A DNA stretch of 64,000 bases from Streptomyces violaceusniger Tu 4113 (GCF_000147815.2 NC_015957.1:5084001-5148000), one strand, 5' to 3'; shown: positions 18,091-28,105, counted from the stretch's first letter. Program-made: numbers and translations. Notes: generated from the sequence alone by a model not told the origin.

Positions 18091-19812
18091 ATGTCAGGTG
18101 CGGACGAGTCCTTCGACGTCGTGGTGGTCGGCTCCGGTGGCGCCGGTGTCGCGGCGGCGCTGAGCGCGCGGCACCACGGCGTGACCGCAGTGGTGCTGGA
18201 GCGTAGCGACAAGCTGGGGGGCACCACCGCCGTCTCGGCCGGTGTCCCGTGGATCCCGAACAACCACCACATGGACGAGATTGGGTCGAGCGACTCCCGC
18301 GAGCAGGCGCTCACCTACCTGCGGGCCCTGTCCCTGGGCGGGATGGACCTGGAGCTGGCGGAGGTCTACGTCGACGAGGCGCCGGAGCTCCTCCAGTTCC
18401 TGGAGACCGAGACCCCCCTGTCCTTCAGCGCGATCAGCCTGCCCGACTACCACCCCGAGAAGCCCGGCGGCACGGCTGGGCGGTCGGTGGAGCCCGCGCT
18501 CTTCCCGGTCGGCGAGCTCGGCGACCTGCGTCCCCACCTGCGGTCGACGCCCTGCATCCCGATCCCGCTGTGCTGGCAGGACCTGCAGGACGGCTTCGAC
18601 TCGCTCGACCTCCAAGCCGTCGGCGACCGCATCGCCAAGGGACTGGTCGGGACCGGCGAGGCGCTCATGGCGGGACTGATCAAGGGGGCCGTGGACAAGG
18701 GGGTCGAGTTCCGCCGCAACGCGCGGGCCCGCCGCCTCGTGATCGAGGACGGCACGGTCGTCGGGCTGGAATACGAGGCCGGGGGCAAGACCCGGACCAT
18801 CGCCGCCCGCCGCGCGGTGATCCTGGCCAGCGGGGGGTTCGAGTGGAACGAGGAGCTGGTGAAGGACCATGTCGCCGGCCCGGTCGAGGCGTCGCTGAGC
18901 CCGCCGTTCAACGAGGGGGATGGTCTCATCATGGCGATGGAGGCCCGGGCGGCCATCGCCAACACGAAGGAGGCCTACTGGATGCCTGCTCTCGGCATCC
19001 CCGGCGAGGAGTACGACGGGCGGCAGCTCTACCGACTGACCGCTGGCGAGCGGGCCGACCCCCGGTCGATCATGGTCAACCGGGCGGGGAAGCGCTTCGT
19101 CAACGAGGCGCACAACTACAGCGACGTCGGGCGTGCCATGCACAACTTCGACGAGATGGCCTTCGACTACCCGAACCTGCCCGCCTGGATCGTCGTCGAC
19201 GACGACTTCATGAAGCGGTACCCCTTCGGTCCGCGGCTGCCCGGCGAGCCCGTTCCCGACTGGCTGGAGACGGGGGCGACCCTGCGCGAGCTCGCCGGGA
19301 GGATCGGGGTTGACCCGGACGGTCTGGAGGCGACCGTCGAGCGGTTCAACGACCATGTGGCGAGGGGGTGGGATCCCGACTTCGGTCGCGGCACCAGCCG
19401 CTACGACCTCGCCTTCGCGGACCGTTCCCGCCGGGGCGCGCTGCAGACCCTCGGCCCAATCGAGAACGCGCCGTTCTACGCCTGTCGCGTCTACTCGGGT
19501 GTCCTGGGGACCAAGGGCGGAGCCAAGATCAATGCCCGGTCGGAGGTGCTCGACACGCGAGGTGAGCCCATCGACGGTCTCTACGCGGCCGGCAACGTCA
19601 GCGCCGGGTTCACTGGGATGGCCTACCCCGGCGGTGGCGGAACCGTGGGGCCGGCGCTCGTCTTCGGACACATCGCCGGTCGCAACGCCGCGGCGAGAGA
19701 GAACGCGTTCCAGGGCCGGCCCCGCACGCCGCCCGTTCCTGCCCATCCGTGCTCACCCGTGGCGACACCCGGTGTCCGCCCGTCACCTCGAGGATCGAAA
19801 GCTGACCGATGA
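18091..19812 (+). CDS. FAD-dependent oxidoreductase, 3-ketosteroid dehydrogenase/fumarate reductase type
   Basis: A 573-residue flavoprotein. The N-terminus [22 protein letters not shown] followed by [17 protein letters not shown] is the FAD site of the fumarate reductase/3-ketosteroid-delta1-dehydrogenase group. The C-terminal [34 protein letters not shown] is the matching second half of that site. These enzymes desaturate cyclic ketones or reduce C=C bonds. An ATG and a GTG overlap at 18088-18093; GAGAGGAC upstream fits the ATG. The gene overlaps the ferredoxin start by four bases. Together with the OYE it suggests that the substrate passes through an alicyclic enone stage; no steroid-specific genes accompany it. 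Confidence 0.88.
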   Translation: MSGADESFDVVVVGSGGAGVAAALSARHHGVTAVVLERSDKLGGTTAVSAGVPWIPNNHHMDEIGSSDSREQALTYLRALSLGGMDLELAEVYVDEAPELLQFLETETPLSFSAISLPDYHPEKPGGTAGRSVEPALFPVGELGDLRPHLRSTPCIPIPLCWQDLQDGFDSLDLQAVGDRIAKGLVGTGEALMAGLIKGAVDKGVEFRRNARARRLVIEDGTVVGLEYEAGGKTRTIAARRAVILASGGFEWNEELVKDHVAGPVEASLSPPFNEGDGLIMAMEARAAIANTKEAYWMPALGIPGEEYDGRQLYRLTAGERADPRSIMVNRAGKRFVNEAHNYSDVGRAMHNFDEMAFDYPNLPAWIVVDDDFMKRYPFGPRLPGEPVPDWLETGATLRELAGRIGVDPDGLEATVERFNDHVARGWDPDFGRGTSRYDLAFADRSRRGALQTLGPIENAPFYACRVYSGVLGTKGGAKINARSEVLDTRGEPIDGLYAAGNVSAGFTGMAYPGGGGTVGPALVFGHIAGRNAAARENAFQGRPRTPPVPAHPCSPVATPGVRPSPRGSKADR

Positions 19813-20129
19813 GTGTTGAGATCACTGTGACCACCCGCACGGGCGACGTCCGCCTGATCGAGGGGGATGAGGGCATCAGCCTCATGGAGGCGATCCGCGA
19901 CTCCGGCATCGACGAGCTGGACGCGCTGTGTGGCGGATGCTGCTCGTGCGCGACCTGCCACGTCTACGTCGACACCGAGTCCGCACACGAGCTGCCGCCG
20001 CTGACCGACGACGAGAACGACCTGCTCGACAGTACCGAGCACCGGGGGGAGACCTCGCGGCTGTCGTGTCAGATCCTGCTGTCGGCGAAGGTCGCGGGTC
20101 TGAAGGTGCAGATCGCCGAGGAGGAATGA
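19809..20129 (+). CDS. [2Fe-2S] ferredoxin, adrenodoxin/putidaredoxin type
   Basis: A 106-residue ferredoxin. The cluster ligands are in [15 protein letters not shown] plus a final cysteine in SRLSCQI, the C-x5-C-x2-C-xn-C arrangement of the P450-type ferredoxins. The tail LKVQIAEE is typical. It starts inside the stop codon of the KstD-like gene and overlaps the reductase start. It would carry electrons from the downstream reductase to the P450 at 16.8 kb. Confidence 0.95.
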   Translation: MSVEITVTTRTGDVRLIEGDEGISLMEAIRDSGIDELDALCGGCCSCATCHVYVDTESAHELPPLTDDENDLLDSTEHRGETSRLSCQILLSAKVAGLKVQIAEEE

Positions 20130-21469
20130 GCGCCATGTCTGAGGGAGTGTCCGGTCACTCGGACGTCCTGATCGTCGGTGGCGGCCATGCCGGCGCCAAC
20201 GCCGCGTTGTCGTTGCGCCAGCAGGGGTTCTCCGGCACGGTCACGATCGTCGGGCGCGAGCACGAGCCGCCCTACCAACGCCCACCGCTGAGCAAGGAGT
20301 ACCTCGCCGGGGACAAGGCGTTCGAGCGGTTGCATCTCCGTCCGCGTGAGGTCTGGGGTGAGAAGGACATCGACCTCCGCCTCGGCCAGACGGTCGTCGA
20401 GGTCGACGCGGCCACGAAGACGGTGACGCTCGACGACGGCGCCCGGGTGGGCTTCGGGACGCTGATCTGGGCTGCGGGCGGAGACGCCCGCCGCCTGGTC
20501 TGCGAAGGCGCGGAGCTCGCGGGCGTGCACACGGTGCGGCACCGTGCCGATGTCGACGGGCTGATGGCGGCGATCGAGGCCGGAGCCCGGCGGGTGGTCA
20601 TCGTCGGGGGTGGCTACATCGGGCTGGAGGCGGCGGCGGTACTCACAAAGCTCGGCCTCTCGGTGACACTCCTCGAGGCCCTGCCCCGTGTCCTGGCGCG
20701 CGTGGCGGGGGAGGAGCTGTCCTCCTTCTACGAGGCTGAGCACCGCTCCAGGGGCGTCGACTTGCGCACCGGGGCGGTGGTCGACCGGATCGAGGGCCGG
20801 GACACGGTCACGGGCGTCCGGCTCTCCGACGGATCCGTCCTGGAGTGCGACATCGTCGTCGTCGGCATCGGTATCGTGCCCTCCGTCGGGCCCCTGCTCG
20901 AGGCCGGTGCCGCCGGTGGGGTCGGTGTTGACGTCGACGGGGAGTGCCGCACGTCGTTGCCCGACGTCTACGCCATCGGCGACTGCGCGGCCCATGCGAA
21001 CAGTTTCGCCGACGGCGCGGTCATCCGGCTTGAATCGGTGCAGAATGCGAACGACATGGCCGTGGTCGCCGCGAAGTCGATCTGCGGGAAGCCCGAAGAA
21101 TACACCGCGATGCCGTGGTTCTGGTCGAATCAGTACGATCTGAAGCTTCAGACGATAGGACTGTCTACGAGTTTCGATACGACGGTCGTACGGGGCGACC
21201 CGGCACAGCGCTCATTCTCGGTAATCTATCTCCGGAATGGGCGGGTCATCGCTCTGGACTGTGTCAACGCGGTGAAGGACTTCGTCCAGGGCAGGAAACT
21301 GATCGAAAAGGCGTCCGCGGTGGCGCCGGCCCTCTTGGCCGACACGTCGTCGGCCCCTCAAGGACCTGCCCGCGGGGCTGGTTGGCCCCGTAGCCGGTCG
21401 CTCCCCTCGTCATTGGAAGGTGTCGATGTCTCAAAAGGTCCGTGGGGTCGTCTCTCTGAAGAAGAGTGA
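20126..21469 (+). CDS. NAD(P)H:ferredoxin reductase, FAD-dependent
   Basis: A 447-residue flavoprotein of the putidaredoxin reductase/BphA4 family. Two Rossmann sites are visible: [21 protein letters not shown] for FAD and [22 protein letters not shown] for NAD(P)H. The FAD-binding [11 protein letters not shown] and the C-terminal [16 protein letters not shown] are diagnostic. It starts at an ATG overlapping the ferredoxin stop; an ATG nine bases later is also possible. The last 40 or so residues look unnatural and run into the next gene. In another frame near 21352 the expected ending PLKDLPAG appears, so a small frameshift (or sequencing error) may extend the annotated end. Confidence 0.92.
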   Translation: MSAMSEGVSGHSDVLIVGGGHAGANAALSLRQQGFSGTVTIVGREHEPPYQRPPLSKEYLAGDKAFERLHLRPREVWGEKDIDLRLGQTVVEVDAATKTVTLDDGARVGFGTLIWAAGGDARRLVCEGAELAGVHTVRHRADVDGLMAAIEAGARRVVIVGGGYIGLEAAAVLTKLGLSVTLLEALPRVLARVAGEELSSFYEAEHRSRGVDLRTGAVVDRIEGRDTVTGVRLSDGSVLECDIVVVGIGIVPSVGPLLEAGAAGGVGVDVDGECRTSLPDVYAIGDCAAHANSFADGAVIRLESVQNANDMAVVAAKSICGKPEEYTAMPWFWSNQYDLKLQTIGLSTSFDTTVVRGDPAQRSFSVIYLRNGRVIALDCVNAVKDFVQGRKLIEKASAVAPALLADTSSAPQGPARGAGWPRSRSLPSSLEGVDVSKGPWGRLSEEE

Positions 21470-22514
21470 GCCGGTTACCGTCGAGACGATCGTCGTCCCG
21501 GACCCGGGTCCGGGCGAGGCCGTCGTCCAGGTGCAGGCCTGCGGGGTGTGCCACACCGACCTGCACTACCGCGAGGGCGGGATCAACGACGAGTTCCCGT
21601 TCCTGCTCGGCCACGAGGCCGCCGGGGTCGTGGAGTCCGTCGGTGAGGGCGTCACCGAGGTCGCCCCGGGCGACTTCGTCATCCTGAACTGGCGTGCGGT
21701 GTGCGGACAGTGTCGGGCCTGTCGGAAGGGCAAGCCCTGGTACTGCTTCAACACCCACAACGCCACCCAGAAGATGACCCTGCAGTCCGGGCGGGAGCTG
21801 TCCCCCGCCCTCGGGATCGGCGCATTCGCCGAGAAGACCCTCGTCGCCGCCGGACAATGCACCAAGGTCAACCCCGCGGTGAAGCCCCAGGTCGCGGGCC
21901 TGCTCGGCTGCGGCGTGATGGCCGGCATCGGCGCCGCGATCAACACCGGCGGCATCGGCCGCGGCGACTCCATCGCCGTCATCGGCTGCGGCGGGGTCGG
22001 GGACGCGGCCATCGCGGGCGCCCAGCTCGCCGGCGCCTCCACGATCATCGCCGTGGACACCGACGACCGGAAGCTGGAGCTGGCCAAGGGCTTCGGCGCC
22101 ACGCACACCGTGAACGCGAAGGAGACCGACGCGGTCGAGGCCATCCAGGCCGCCACCGACGGGTTCGGCGCGGACCTCGTGGTCGACGCCGTCGGGCGGC
22201 CGGAGACCTGGAAGCAGGCCTTCCTCGCCCGCGACCTCGCCGGCACCGTCGTCCTGGTCGGCGTCCCGACGCCGGACATGACCGCCCCGGAGCTGCCGCT
22301 GATCGAGTACTTCGGCCGCGGCGGCGCGCTCAAGTCCAGCTGGTACGGCGACTGCCTGCCCTCGCGGGACTTCCCGATGCTCGTCGACCTGCACCTGCAG
22401 GGCCGGCTGCCGCTGGAGAAGTTCGTCTCCGAGACCATCGGGCTGGACGACATCGAGACCGCCTTCGCCAAGATGCACCACGGGGACGTGCTGCGCTCGG
22501 TCGTGGTGTTCTGA
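21426..22514 (+). CDS. mscR: S-(hydroxymethyl)mycothiol dehydrogenase (mycothiol-dependent formaldehyde dehydrogenase)
   Basis: A 362-residue zinc alcohol dehydrogenase of the class III group. The catalytic zinc site is CGVCHTD with [15 protein letters not shown], and the structural zinc site is [16 protein letters not shown]. The NAD site is [20 protein letters not shown] followed by the Asp of VDTDD. The overall sequence is that of MscR, which oxidises the adduct of formaldehyde with mycothiol, a thiol found only in actinobacteria. The next gene encodes a metallo-hydrolase, the usual mscR neighbour. Its place in this operon suggests that the P450 releases formaldehyde. The start at 21426 lies inside the annotated 3' end of the reductase gene. 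Confidence 0.88.
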   Translation: MSQKVRGVVSLKKSEPVTVETIVVPDPGPGEAVVQVQACGVCHTDLHYREGGINDEFPFLLGHEAAGVVESVGEGVTEVAPGDFVILNWRAVCGQCRACRKGKPWYCFNTHNATQKMTLQSGRELSPALGIGAFAEKTLVAAGQCTKVNPAVKPQVAGLLGCGVMAGIGAAINTGGIGRGDSIAVIGCGGVGDAAIAGAQLAGASTIIAVDTDDRKLELAKGFGATHTVNAKETDAVEAIQAATDGFGADLVVDAVGRPETWKQAFLARDLAGTVVLVGVPTPDMTAPELPLIEYFGRGGALKSSWYGDCLPSRDFPMLVDLHLQGRLPLEKFVSETIGLDDIETAFAKMHHGDVLRSVVVF

Positions 22515-23140
22515 TGGCGGGCATCGATCATGTGCTCACCTCGGGGACGTTCTCGCTGGACGGGGGCACTTGGGACGTCGACAACAACGTCTGGATCGTC
22601 GGTGACGACACTGAGGTGATCATCGTCGACGCCGCGCACGACGCGGAGGCCATCGCGGCCGCCGTCGGGGACCGGCGGGTGAAGGCGATCGTCTGCACCC
22701 ACGCGCACGACGACCACGTCAACCAGGCCCCCGCGCTGGCGGACCGCTTCTCCGCGCCGATCCTGCTGAACCCGGCCGAGGCCCCGCTGTGGGAGATGAC
22801 CTGGCTGGACCACAAGCCGGACGAAAGCATCGCGCACGGGCAGATCCTCACGGTGGGCGGCATCGAGATCGAGGCCCTGCTGACGCCCGGCCATTCGCCC
22901 GGCTCGACCTGTCTGTACATCCCCGAGCTGGGCACAGTCCTCACGGGCGACACCCTGTTCGCCGGCGGTCCCGGGGCCACCGGCCGCTCCTACTCGAGCT
23001 TCGACACGATCATCGACTCGATTAGTGGGACCCTCTTGACGCTCCCCGGCGACACCGTGGTCCGGACCGGACACGGCGACGCCACCGCCATCGGCGCCGA
23101 GGCTCCCCACCTCGAGGAATGGGTCGCCCGCGGCCACTGA
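22514..23140 (+). CDS. Metallo-beta-lactamase-fold hydrolase (mscR partner)
   Basis: A 208-residue MBL-fold protein. The binuclear metal site is seen in CTHAHDDHVNQAPAL (HxHxDH), LLTPGHSPGSTCLYI, LTGDTLFAGG and VRTGHGDATAIG. It overlaps the mscR stop (TGATG). MBL proteins beside mscR are thought to hydrolyse the S-formyl thiol or to salvage the thiol; for this copy that is inference. It is glyoxalase II-like in size and cytosolic, with no signal peptide. Confidence 0.88.
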   Translation: MAGIDHVLTSGTFSLDGGTWDVDNNVWIVGDDTEVIIVDAAHDAEAIAAAVGDRRVKAIVCTHAHDDHVNQAPALADRFSAPILLNPAEAPLWEMTWLDHKPDESIAHGQILTVGGIEIEALLTPGHSPGSTCLYIPELGTVLTGDTLFAGGPGATGRSYSSFDTIIDSISGTLLTLPGDTVVRTGHGDATAIGAEAPHLEEWVARGH

Positions 23141-23208
23141 GCGCTCGACGATCCGGGCTCATCCAGGCCCGACGCGCGCCGGGACGTTCGACGCAGGACG
23201 GAGAGGAC

Positions 23209-24210
23209 ATGCGGATCATCGCCATCGAGGAACACTTCCTCGATCTCGACATCGCGCGGGCGAGCAGGCCCGAGGCTGAGCGGCTCAGCCCCGCCTTCGC
23301 CGCGGCGTACGGCGCCGGCCAGGGGTACAACTACTCGCCAGCGCCCGAGGTGCTCCTCGACCTGGAGGAGGGGCGGGTCGCCGACATGGACGCCCACGGC
23401 ATCTCCATGCAGGTCCTGTCCAGCCTTTCCACGCAGCAGCTGCCTGCCGACGTCGCCGTGGAGCTCGTCCGGAAGGTCAACGACCGCGCGGCGGCGGCCG
23501 TCGCGGCGCGCCCGGACCGCTTCGCCGCCTTCGCCGCGCTGCCGACGACCGTGCCGGAGGCCGCGGCCGACGAGCTCGACCGCGCGGTCGGTGAGCTCGG
23601 CTTCGTCGGGTCCATGATCAACGGCCGGACCGGGGACGCGTTCCTCGACGCGCCCCGGTTCGACGCCGTCCTGCGCCGGTCAGCGGAGCTGCGGGTGCCC
23701 GTCTATCTGCACCCGGGCGTCCCGCCGGTCGAGACCTCACGGTCGAACTACGAGGGTGGCCTCGACCCGATCGTCACTGCCCGCCTGCAGACGAGCGCCT
23801 GGGGCTGGCACGTCGAGACGGGCATCCACTTCCTGCACCTCGTCCTCGCCGGGGTGTTCGATCGGTACCCGGACCTGCAGGTCATCCTCGGCCACTGGGG
23901 CGAGATGGTTCCCTTCTTCCTCGAGCGCATCGAGGAGGCCCTGCCGCAGCAGATCACACACCTCGACCGCCCGGTCGGGGCCTACTTCCGCGAGAACGCC
24001 CACATCACGCCGAGTGGGATGTTCAGCCAGGCCCAGCTCCAGTTCTGCGTGGAGACGGTCGGGATCGAACGGATCATGTTCAGTGTCGACTACCCGTTCC
24101 TGGGCAATGACGGCGCGGAGGCGTTCCTCCGTCAGGCGAACCTGCCCCCGCTCGCCACGGAGAAGATCGCCCATCTCAACGCCGAGCGTCTGCTGGCGCT
24201 GCCGAGCTGA
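23209..24210 (+). CDS. Amidohydrolase-family decarboxylase/hydrolase (ACMSD / gamma-resorcylate decarboxylase type)
   Basis: A 333-residue TIM-barrel metalloenzyme of the amidohydrolase_2 group. Expected metal ligands are seen in IAIEEHFLD (the E-x-H variant used by resorcylate decarboxylases), VYLHPGVPP, LGHWGEMVPF and the aspartate in FSVDYPF. The family decarboxylates phenolic acids such as gamma-resorcylate or 5-carboxyvanillate, or hydrolyses related bonds. The ATG at 23209 has GGAGAGG upstream, 68 bases after the MBL gene. It is the last gene of the rightward operon and could remove a ring carboxyl before or after demethylation. Confidence 0.88.
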   Translation: MRIIAIEEHFLDLDIARASRPEAERLSPAFAAAYGAGQGYNYSPAPEVLLDLEEGRVADMDAHGISMQVLSSLSTQQLPADVAVELVRKVNDRAAAAVAARPDRFAAFAALPTTVPEAAADELDRAVGELGFVGSMINGRTGDAFLDAPRFDAVLRRSAELRVPVYLHPGVPPVETSRSNYEGGLDPIVTARLQTSAWGWHVETGIHFLHLVLAGVFDRYPDLQVILGHWGEMVPFFLERIEEALPQQITHLDRPVGAYFRENAHITPSGMFSQAQLQFCVETVGIERIMFSVDYPFLGNDGAEAFLRQANLPPLATEKIAHLNAERLLALPS

Positions 24211-24216
24211 GCGCGG

Positions 24217-24648
24217 TCAGATCTCCTGCCAGTCCCGGCTGACGGTGAGCGACTGCAGCGCCACCTGCACGGTGGTGGAGCCTGGGCCGTCGACGCAGGC
24301 GAACCCGGCGGTGTAGTCACCGAGGGCGACCAGCCGAGGTGGGGCCTCGTCGAGCGACCACCGTTGGTACGTCGCGCGGGCGCGCAGCAGGGTCGGGTTC
24401 TCGTCGTCGACGTCGACGTGGACGGCGAAGAGCAGGTGTCGGGTGGCGCGGCCGGCGGCGAACACGCCGCCGTAGGTGGTCGCCAGATCGTCGCGCCCCC
24501 GGGTCGGGCCGCCGCCGAAGCCGACCGTGGCGTGCTCGAGGACGGCCAGGACGCCCTCGAGGCCGCGGGCGTCGACCGCGGCCAGGTACCGGGTGAGCGC
24601 GTTCTCGACGGCGTGGCGCGCGGCGGGGAGATGCTCGTGCAGGATCAC
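24217..24648 (-). CDS. SnoaL/NTF2-like protein
   Basis: A 143-residue protein with the small alpha+beta-cone fold typical of SnoaL-like or ketosteroid-isomerase-like proteins: an N-terminal helix (HAVENALTRYLAAVDARGLEGVLAVLEHATVGFGGG), then RGRDDLATTYGGVFAAGRATRHLLFAVHVDVDDENPTLLRARATYQRWSL. The family includes ring-hydroxylase small-subunit relatives, isomerases and cyclases. Start is uncertain: GTG 24648 has GAGG nearby, while the frame is open for 20 more codons. It faces the catabolic operon tail to tail, only six bases apart, so it may serve the same pathway while being separately transcribed. Confidence 0.7.
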   Translation of the reverse strand: MILHEHLPAARHAVENALTRYLAAVDARGLEGVLAVLEHATVGFGGGPTRGRDDLATTYGGVFAAGRATRHLLFAVHVDVDDENPTLLRARATYQRWSLDEAPPRLVALGDYTAGFACVDGPGSTTVQVALQSLTVSRDWQEI

Positions 24649-24799
24649 GTGGGAACCTCGGGCGTCGGCAGGGTGCGGGCGCTGCGCGTCCTCACGCCCG
24701 GAGGGCACATCGCGTTCTGCGACATGCCCTCCGAGCCGTGACGACGCATCGATGTCGGGTGCCGGCCGGACTCAGGCCGGCTCGGCGGCCCTGGACCTG

Positions 24800-25500
24800 C
24801 GGGGCGGTCGTGGCGAGGACCTGCCGCACGCCCGGGGGTCCCCATGACCGTGTCGCGCACGGGCTGGTCGTGGGCGGTGAGCTGGCGCAGGTCGGCACTG
24901 ATGGCGTGAGGGGGTGGGGAAGTGCTCCCGCGGGTCGAGCGCGATGGTGGCGTGCTGCAGCACGTTGGCCCGCCCACCCTCGTCCTCGTCCTTGTCGTGC
25001 AGGCGGCCGGCGGACACCACGGTGCCGTCGGCCATCGCCTGGGTGAGGATCCGGTCCAGACGGGAGTCCCCTCCGCAGCAGTGCTCGCGCACCTTCCCCT
25101 GGGTGTCGCGCACGGTGGTCTGCTGCGGTGGTCTGCCGCGGCGGCCGGTCCTCGCGCGGTCGGCGGGCGGCGGGCGCGGAGGAGGCCGTCGACCATGTCG
25201 TCGAGTAATTCGTGGTGTCCTGGCCGACGGTGCTGGCCCAGTCGGCGCCCGGCCCGTGCGCGTGGAAGGCGGCCAGGGAGCCCCTGCCTCCAGGCGCTGC
25301 ATGTAGTCGTCTCCGCTCGTCTCGGCGTCCGTCCCGGCGCCCGTGCCCGTGCCCGTGCCTGGGCCCAGGTCGGTGCCCTTCCCGGCGCCCGTGCCTGTGT
25401 CTGTCCGGCCGGAGTGGCTTCGCTGGGCGCTCTGGCGCTTCCTTGCGAGTCTGCGTCGAGGCTGGGGCACGGGTCCGGCCTGCCTGGCGAATGATCACGG
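24800..25500 (-). pseudogene. Unrecognised gene broken by several frameshifts
   Basis: On the minus strand, natural-looking protein segments occur in three different frames in a consistent order: SGDDYMQRLEAG, then GSLAAFHAHGPGADWASTVGQ, then HELLDDMVDGLLRAR, then TQGKVREHCCGGDSRLDRILTQ and GRANVLQHATIALDPREHFP, and finally ISADLRQLTAHDQPVRDTVMG. Between them the reading is arginine/proline noise. This pattern is best explained by one decayed gene of roughly 230 codons. Upstream of it (25.3-25.45 kb) a GC-rich stretch repeats a glycine/threonine-alternating coding pattern. I do not recognise the family. Confidence 0.4.
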
Positions 25501-25639
25501 CCGCGCTGCCGCACTCTGCCACAACGGGCCTTACTCCATGGTGTGGTTCGGGCTGAACGGGGGGCTGGCACGCTCGTGGCCGGTGGGGGCCGGGGCATCT
25601 TCGCGGTGGGCCGTGTCCCGCACCACCGGCATGGTGGCC

Positions 25640-25830
25640 GGCGCGCAGCGGTGATCGTGGTGCGGTGGTGATCGTGGTGCGGCGTGGCAGGAGTGGTTCC
25701 TCCAGGACGCCGGCGTGGCGCGGGTTTTCCGGCGTGGTGGTCTCTGGGAGCTGGGGTGGGGGGTGTTGCTGGCCCCCTTGGGGGTGCTGGGGTTGGCCCC
25801 CGGTGTGGCGGGGGTGTTGGCGCCATGGCG
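25640..25830. repeat. G-rich low-complexity tract
   Basis: Runs such as GGGGGGTGTTG, TTGGGGGTGCTGGGGTTGG and GGCGGGGGTGTTGG alternate over about 190 bases on the plus strand just before the desaturase gene. No protein-like frame is evident. The clustered G runs could form quadruplexes or simply be decayed sequence. Confidence 0.4.
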
Positions 25831-25901
25831 CAGCATGACCCCTGGTCCGTACGTTTGAGCAGGTCAGTGCGTTGTTGGCCGATTCAGGACCGGAGTCTTC
25901 C

Positions 25902-26954
25902 ATGTCTGAGACCGTCGCGCTGTCTGTGTCCACCGCACCCGGTGGCGCCGCCGGGCAGCGGGGGAGTGAGTTCACTGCGCTGCTGCGGAAGGTCAGGGGG
26001 CGGGGGCTGTTGGAGCGTCGCAGGGGCTGGTACGCGCGGATGATCGCCGTGAACCTCCTGGTCCTGGCCGCGGTGGTGACGGGGTTGGTCCTGGCCGGGG
26101 ACACCTGGTGGACGCTGTTGTTGGCTGTGCCGCTGGCCGTCTGGTCTGCCCGCACCGCTTACGTCGGCCACGATGCCGGGCACGCCCAGATCGCCGTGGG
26201 CCGCCGGGCGAATCGCGCTATCGGACTGCTCCACGGCAATCTGCTTCTGGGCATGAGTTACGCGTGGTGGAACGACAAGCACAACCGGCACCACGCCAAC
26301 CCCAATCACATCGAGAAGGACCCGGACGTCGGCGCCGGCGCGCTGGTGTGGACTGCGGAGCAGGCGGCTGTGCGCCGCGGGTTCGCCCGTTGGGTCACCC
26401 GCCACCAGGCGTGGCTGTTCTTCCCGATGCTGCTGCTGGAAGGCATTGCCCTGAAGGTGAGCAGTGTGAAGGACCTGTGGCGGCAGCCGGTGGGCGGGCG
26501 GGCTGTGGAGGGCGTGCTGCTGGCGCTGCATGCGGCCGGTTACGGTGCCCTGCTGCTGACCTGCCTGCCGGTGGGGAAGGCGGTGGTGTTCGGGCTGCTT
26601 CATCAGGCGCTTTTCGGGCTCCATCTGGGAATGGCTTTCGCGCCCAATCACAAGGGCATGGAGATGCCCGGCCCGGCGGGGGAGCGGTGGGGTCATCTGC
26701 GCCGTCAGGTCCTGACTTCGCGTAACGTGCGGGGCGGGCCGGTCACGGACTGGCTTCTGGGCGGGCTGAACTACCAGATCGAGCACCATCTCTTCCCGAA
26801 CATGCCCAGGTGTCACCTTGGGCTCGTACAGCCTCTGGTGCGGGAACACTGCCGCAGTCTCGGGCTCCCGTATGCCGAGACCGGGCTGCTGGACTCCTAT
26901 CGGCAAGGGCTGCGGCACATGCACGCGGTCGGCGGTGCGGCCCGGCCCGAGTGA
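25902..26954 (+). CDS. Membrane fatty-acid desaturase
   Basis: A 350-residue integral-membrane desaturase of the acyl-lipid/acyl-CoA (delta-6/DesA3-like) type. The three histidine boxes binding the di-iron centre are present: VGHDAGHAQIAVG, NDKHNRHHANPN and NYQIEHHLFPNMPR (the Q-x-x-H-H form). Two hydrophobic hairpins surround them (for example MIAVNLLVLAAVVTGLVLAG and a pair after VEGVLLALHAAGYGALLLT). It introduces a double bond into fatty acyl chains, using a ferredoxin or similar donor. It stands alone, flanked by decayed genes; an ATG at 25902 starts the normal N-terminus. Its 3' end runs to the edge of a decayed transposase on the other strand. Confidence 0.92.
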   Translation: MSETVALSVSTAPGGAAGQRGSEFTALLRKVRGRGLLERRRGWYARMIAVNLLVLAAVVTGLVLAGDTWWTLLLAVPLAVWSARTAYVGHDAGHAQIAVGRRANRAIGLLHGNLLLGMSYAWWNDKHNRHHANPNHIEKDPDVGAGALVWTAEQAAVRRGFARWVTRHQAWLFFPMLLLEGIALKVSSVKDLWRQPVGGRAVEGVLLALHAAGYGALLLTCLPVGKAVVFGLLHQALFGLHLGMAFAPNHKGMEMPGPAGERWGHLRRQVLTSRNVRGGPVTDWLLGGLNYQIEHHLFPNMPRCHLGLVQPLVREHCRSLGLPYAETGLLDSYRQGLRHMHAVGGAARPE

Positions 26955-26989
26955 GAGCGCGGGCGGCTGCGGGGACACCGGAGCCGGTC

Positions 26990-28105
26990 CGGGCGCGTGG
27001 CGGCCGGCGCGGGGTGGACGGGGTGACCACCACGGCGCCGTCCTCGTCCGCCCGGACGTGGCCGGCGGGTTGAGCGATGACCTGTCCGGGCTGGAGACCC
27101 GCTCGGGTGCAACGGGTCACGCAGCCCGTCGTGTTCGCGGTTTTGCCACGTGGCGGCAAGCCATTCGTCGAGAAGTTCCTGCAGCTGGGGCAGCGACCAG
27201 AGCGGTTGCTTGTCCAGGTTGCGGCCGCGGTGGTCGGCACTGCGTCCGGTGTGGCCCGCGCGGCGAACTGAGCGAAGAGCGTGCCGACGGAGTCAGGCAT
27301 CTTCTCCACGTGCCCCTTCTGGAACGGGGACGCCGTGTGCGTGGGCTGGAAGTCGGTCTCCAGGAAGCGGCAGGACGCCTTGACGTGCCGGGGAGATGAA
27401 CGCTTTGCCGTGATCGCAGACGATCATCTCTGGCACGATCACCGGCCTCGCGGCAGCGTGTTCCAGGCGTTCATCGATGTCCAGCAGCCGCCGGTGCGGC
27501 AGCACCGATCGCGACATCCGCAGGGCGTCGGCCCGGCCCGGCCGCATCAGTTCCGGGGTGACCGTGCGGGCCGGCGGCACGCTTGTGTCGACCGCCTTCG
27601 TGGTGGGCCGCAGCACCGCTGCGGTCACCGTCCTGGTCGTGACATCGACCATGCCAGTTGAGTTCGACTTTTCCGACCCCCCCGTCATCGAGGCGGACCA
27701 GCACGTCCAGCGGAGTGGAGTCGATCTGCACCACCTCGCCCGGCGCGAACACCGTCCACTGCCCGAACGGGGCCTTCGCCCCGTGGGCGCGCGAGCGCCG
27801 GTCGCGGGCCGTTCCCGAGACGGGACTGCCCTGCGACAGCTTGGCCAGCAGTCGGCAGAGCGTTGCTCGAGACGGCAGCCCAGCCGTCTCACCCTTCTCC
27901 CGCAGGATTTCGCCGGTCCGCCAGATGATGTAGGTGCCGGTGCGGGTGGAGTCGTCCTCGCCCTCTTTGATCGCCTTCCGCATGGCCTCGACCACCGCGT
28001 CATCGACTGTGCCGGACTGCGGCTTCCTGCGCACCGGGCGCCGGTCGGCCGGCCCCAGCAGCCCTTCGGCCTGGTAGCGACGGCGGAAGTTGCCGACCGT
28101 ACTCC
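26990..28105 (-). pseudogene. Mu/TnsB-type DDE transposase, decayed
   Basis: One transposase can be pieced together from three frames on the minus strand. It begins with TVGNFRRRYQAEGLLGPADRR and VDDAVVEAMRKAIKEGEDDSTRTGTYI, then the catalytic region AHGAKAPFGQWTVFAPGEVVQIDSTPLDVLVRLDDG with the first Asp. A frame change follows, then GMVDVTTRTVTAAVLRPTTKAVD and VIVPEMIVCDHGKAFIS with the second Asp. After another change come the remnants GHVEKMPDSVGTLFAQF and further pieces of the C-terminal domain. At least three frameshifts make it inactive. The 5' end is cut by the junction with a GNAT remnant near 28105. Confidence 0.8.

Noticed and set aside
18094..19746. A 550-codon minus-strand frame opposite the KstD-like gene
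   Set aside because: Same reason: a codon-position shadow of a real plus-strand gene, with repetitive valine/aspartate/arginine text.
8162..24708. The aromatic cluster as cargo of a composite transposon
   Set aside because: The flanking elements (truncated intron/IS701 on the left, decayed Mu-type transposase on the right) are unrelated and carry no matching ends.
24692..26155. A 487-codon minus-strand frame crossing the desaturase start
   Set aside because: Mostly arginine/proline text. Only short parts look protein-like, and these belong to a frameshifted remnant described separately.
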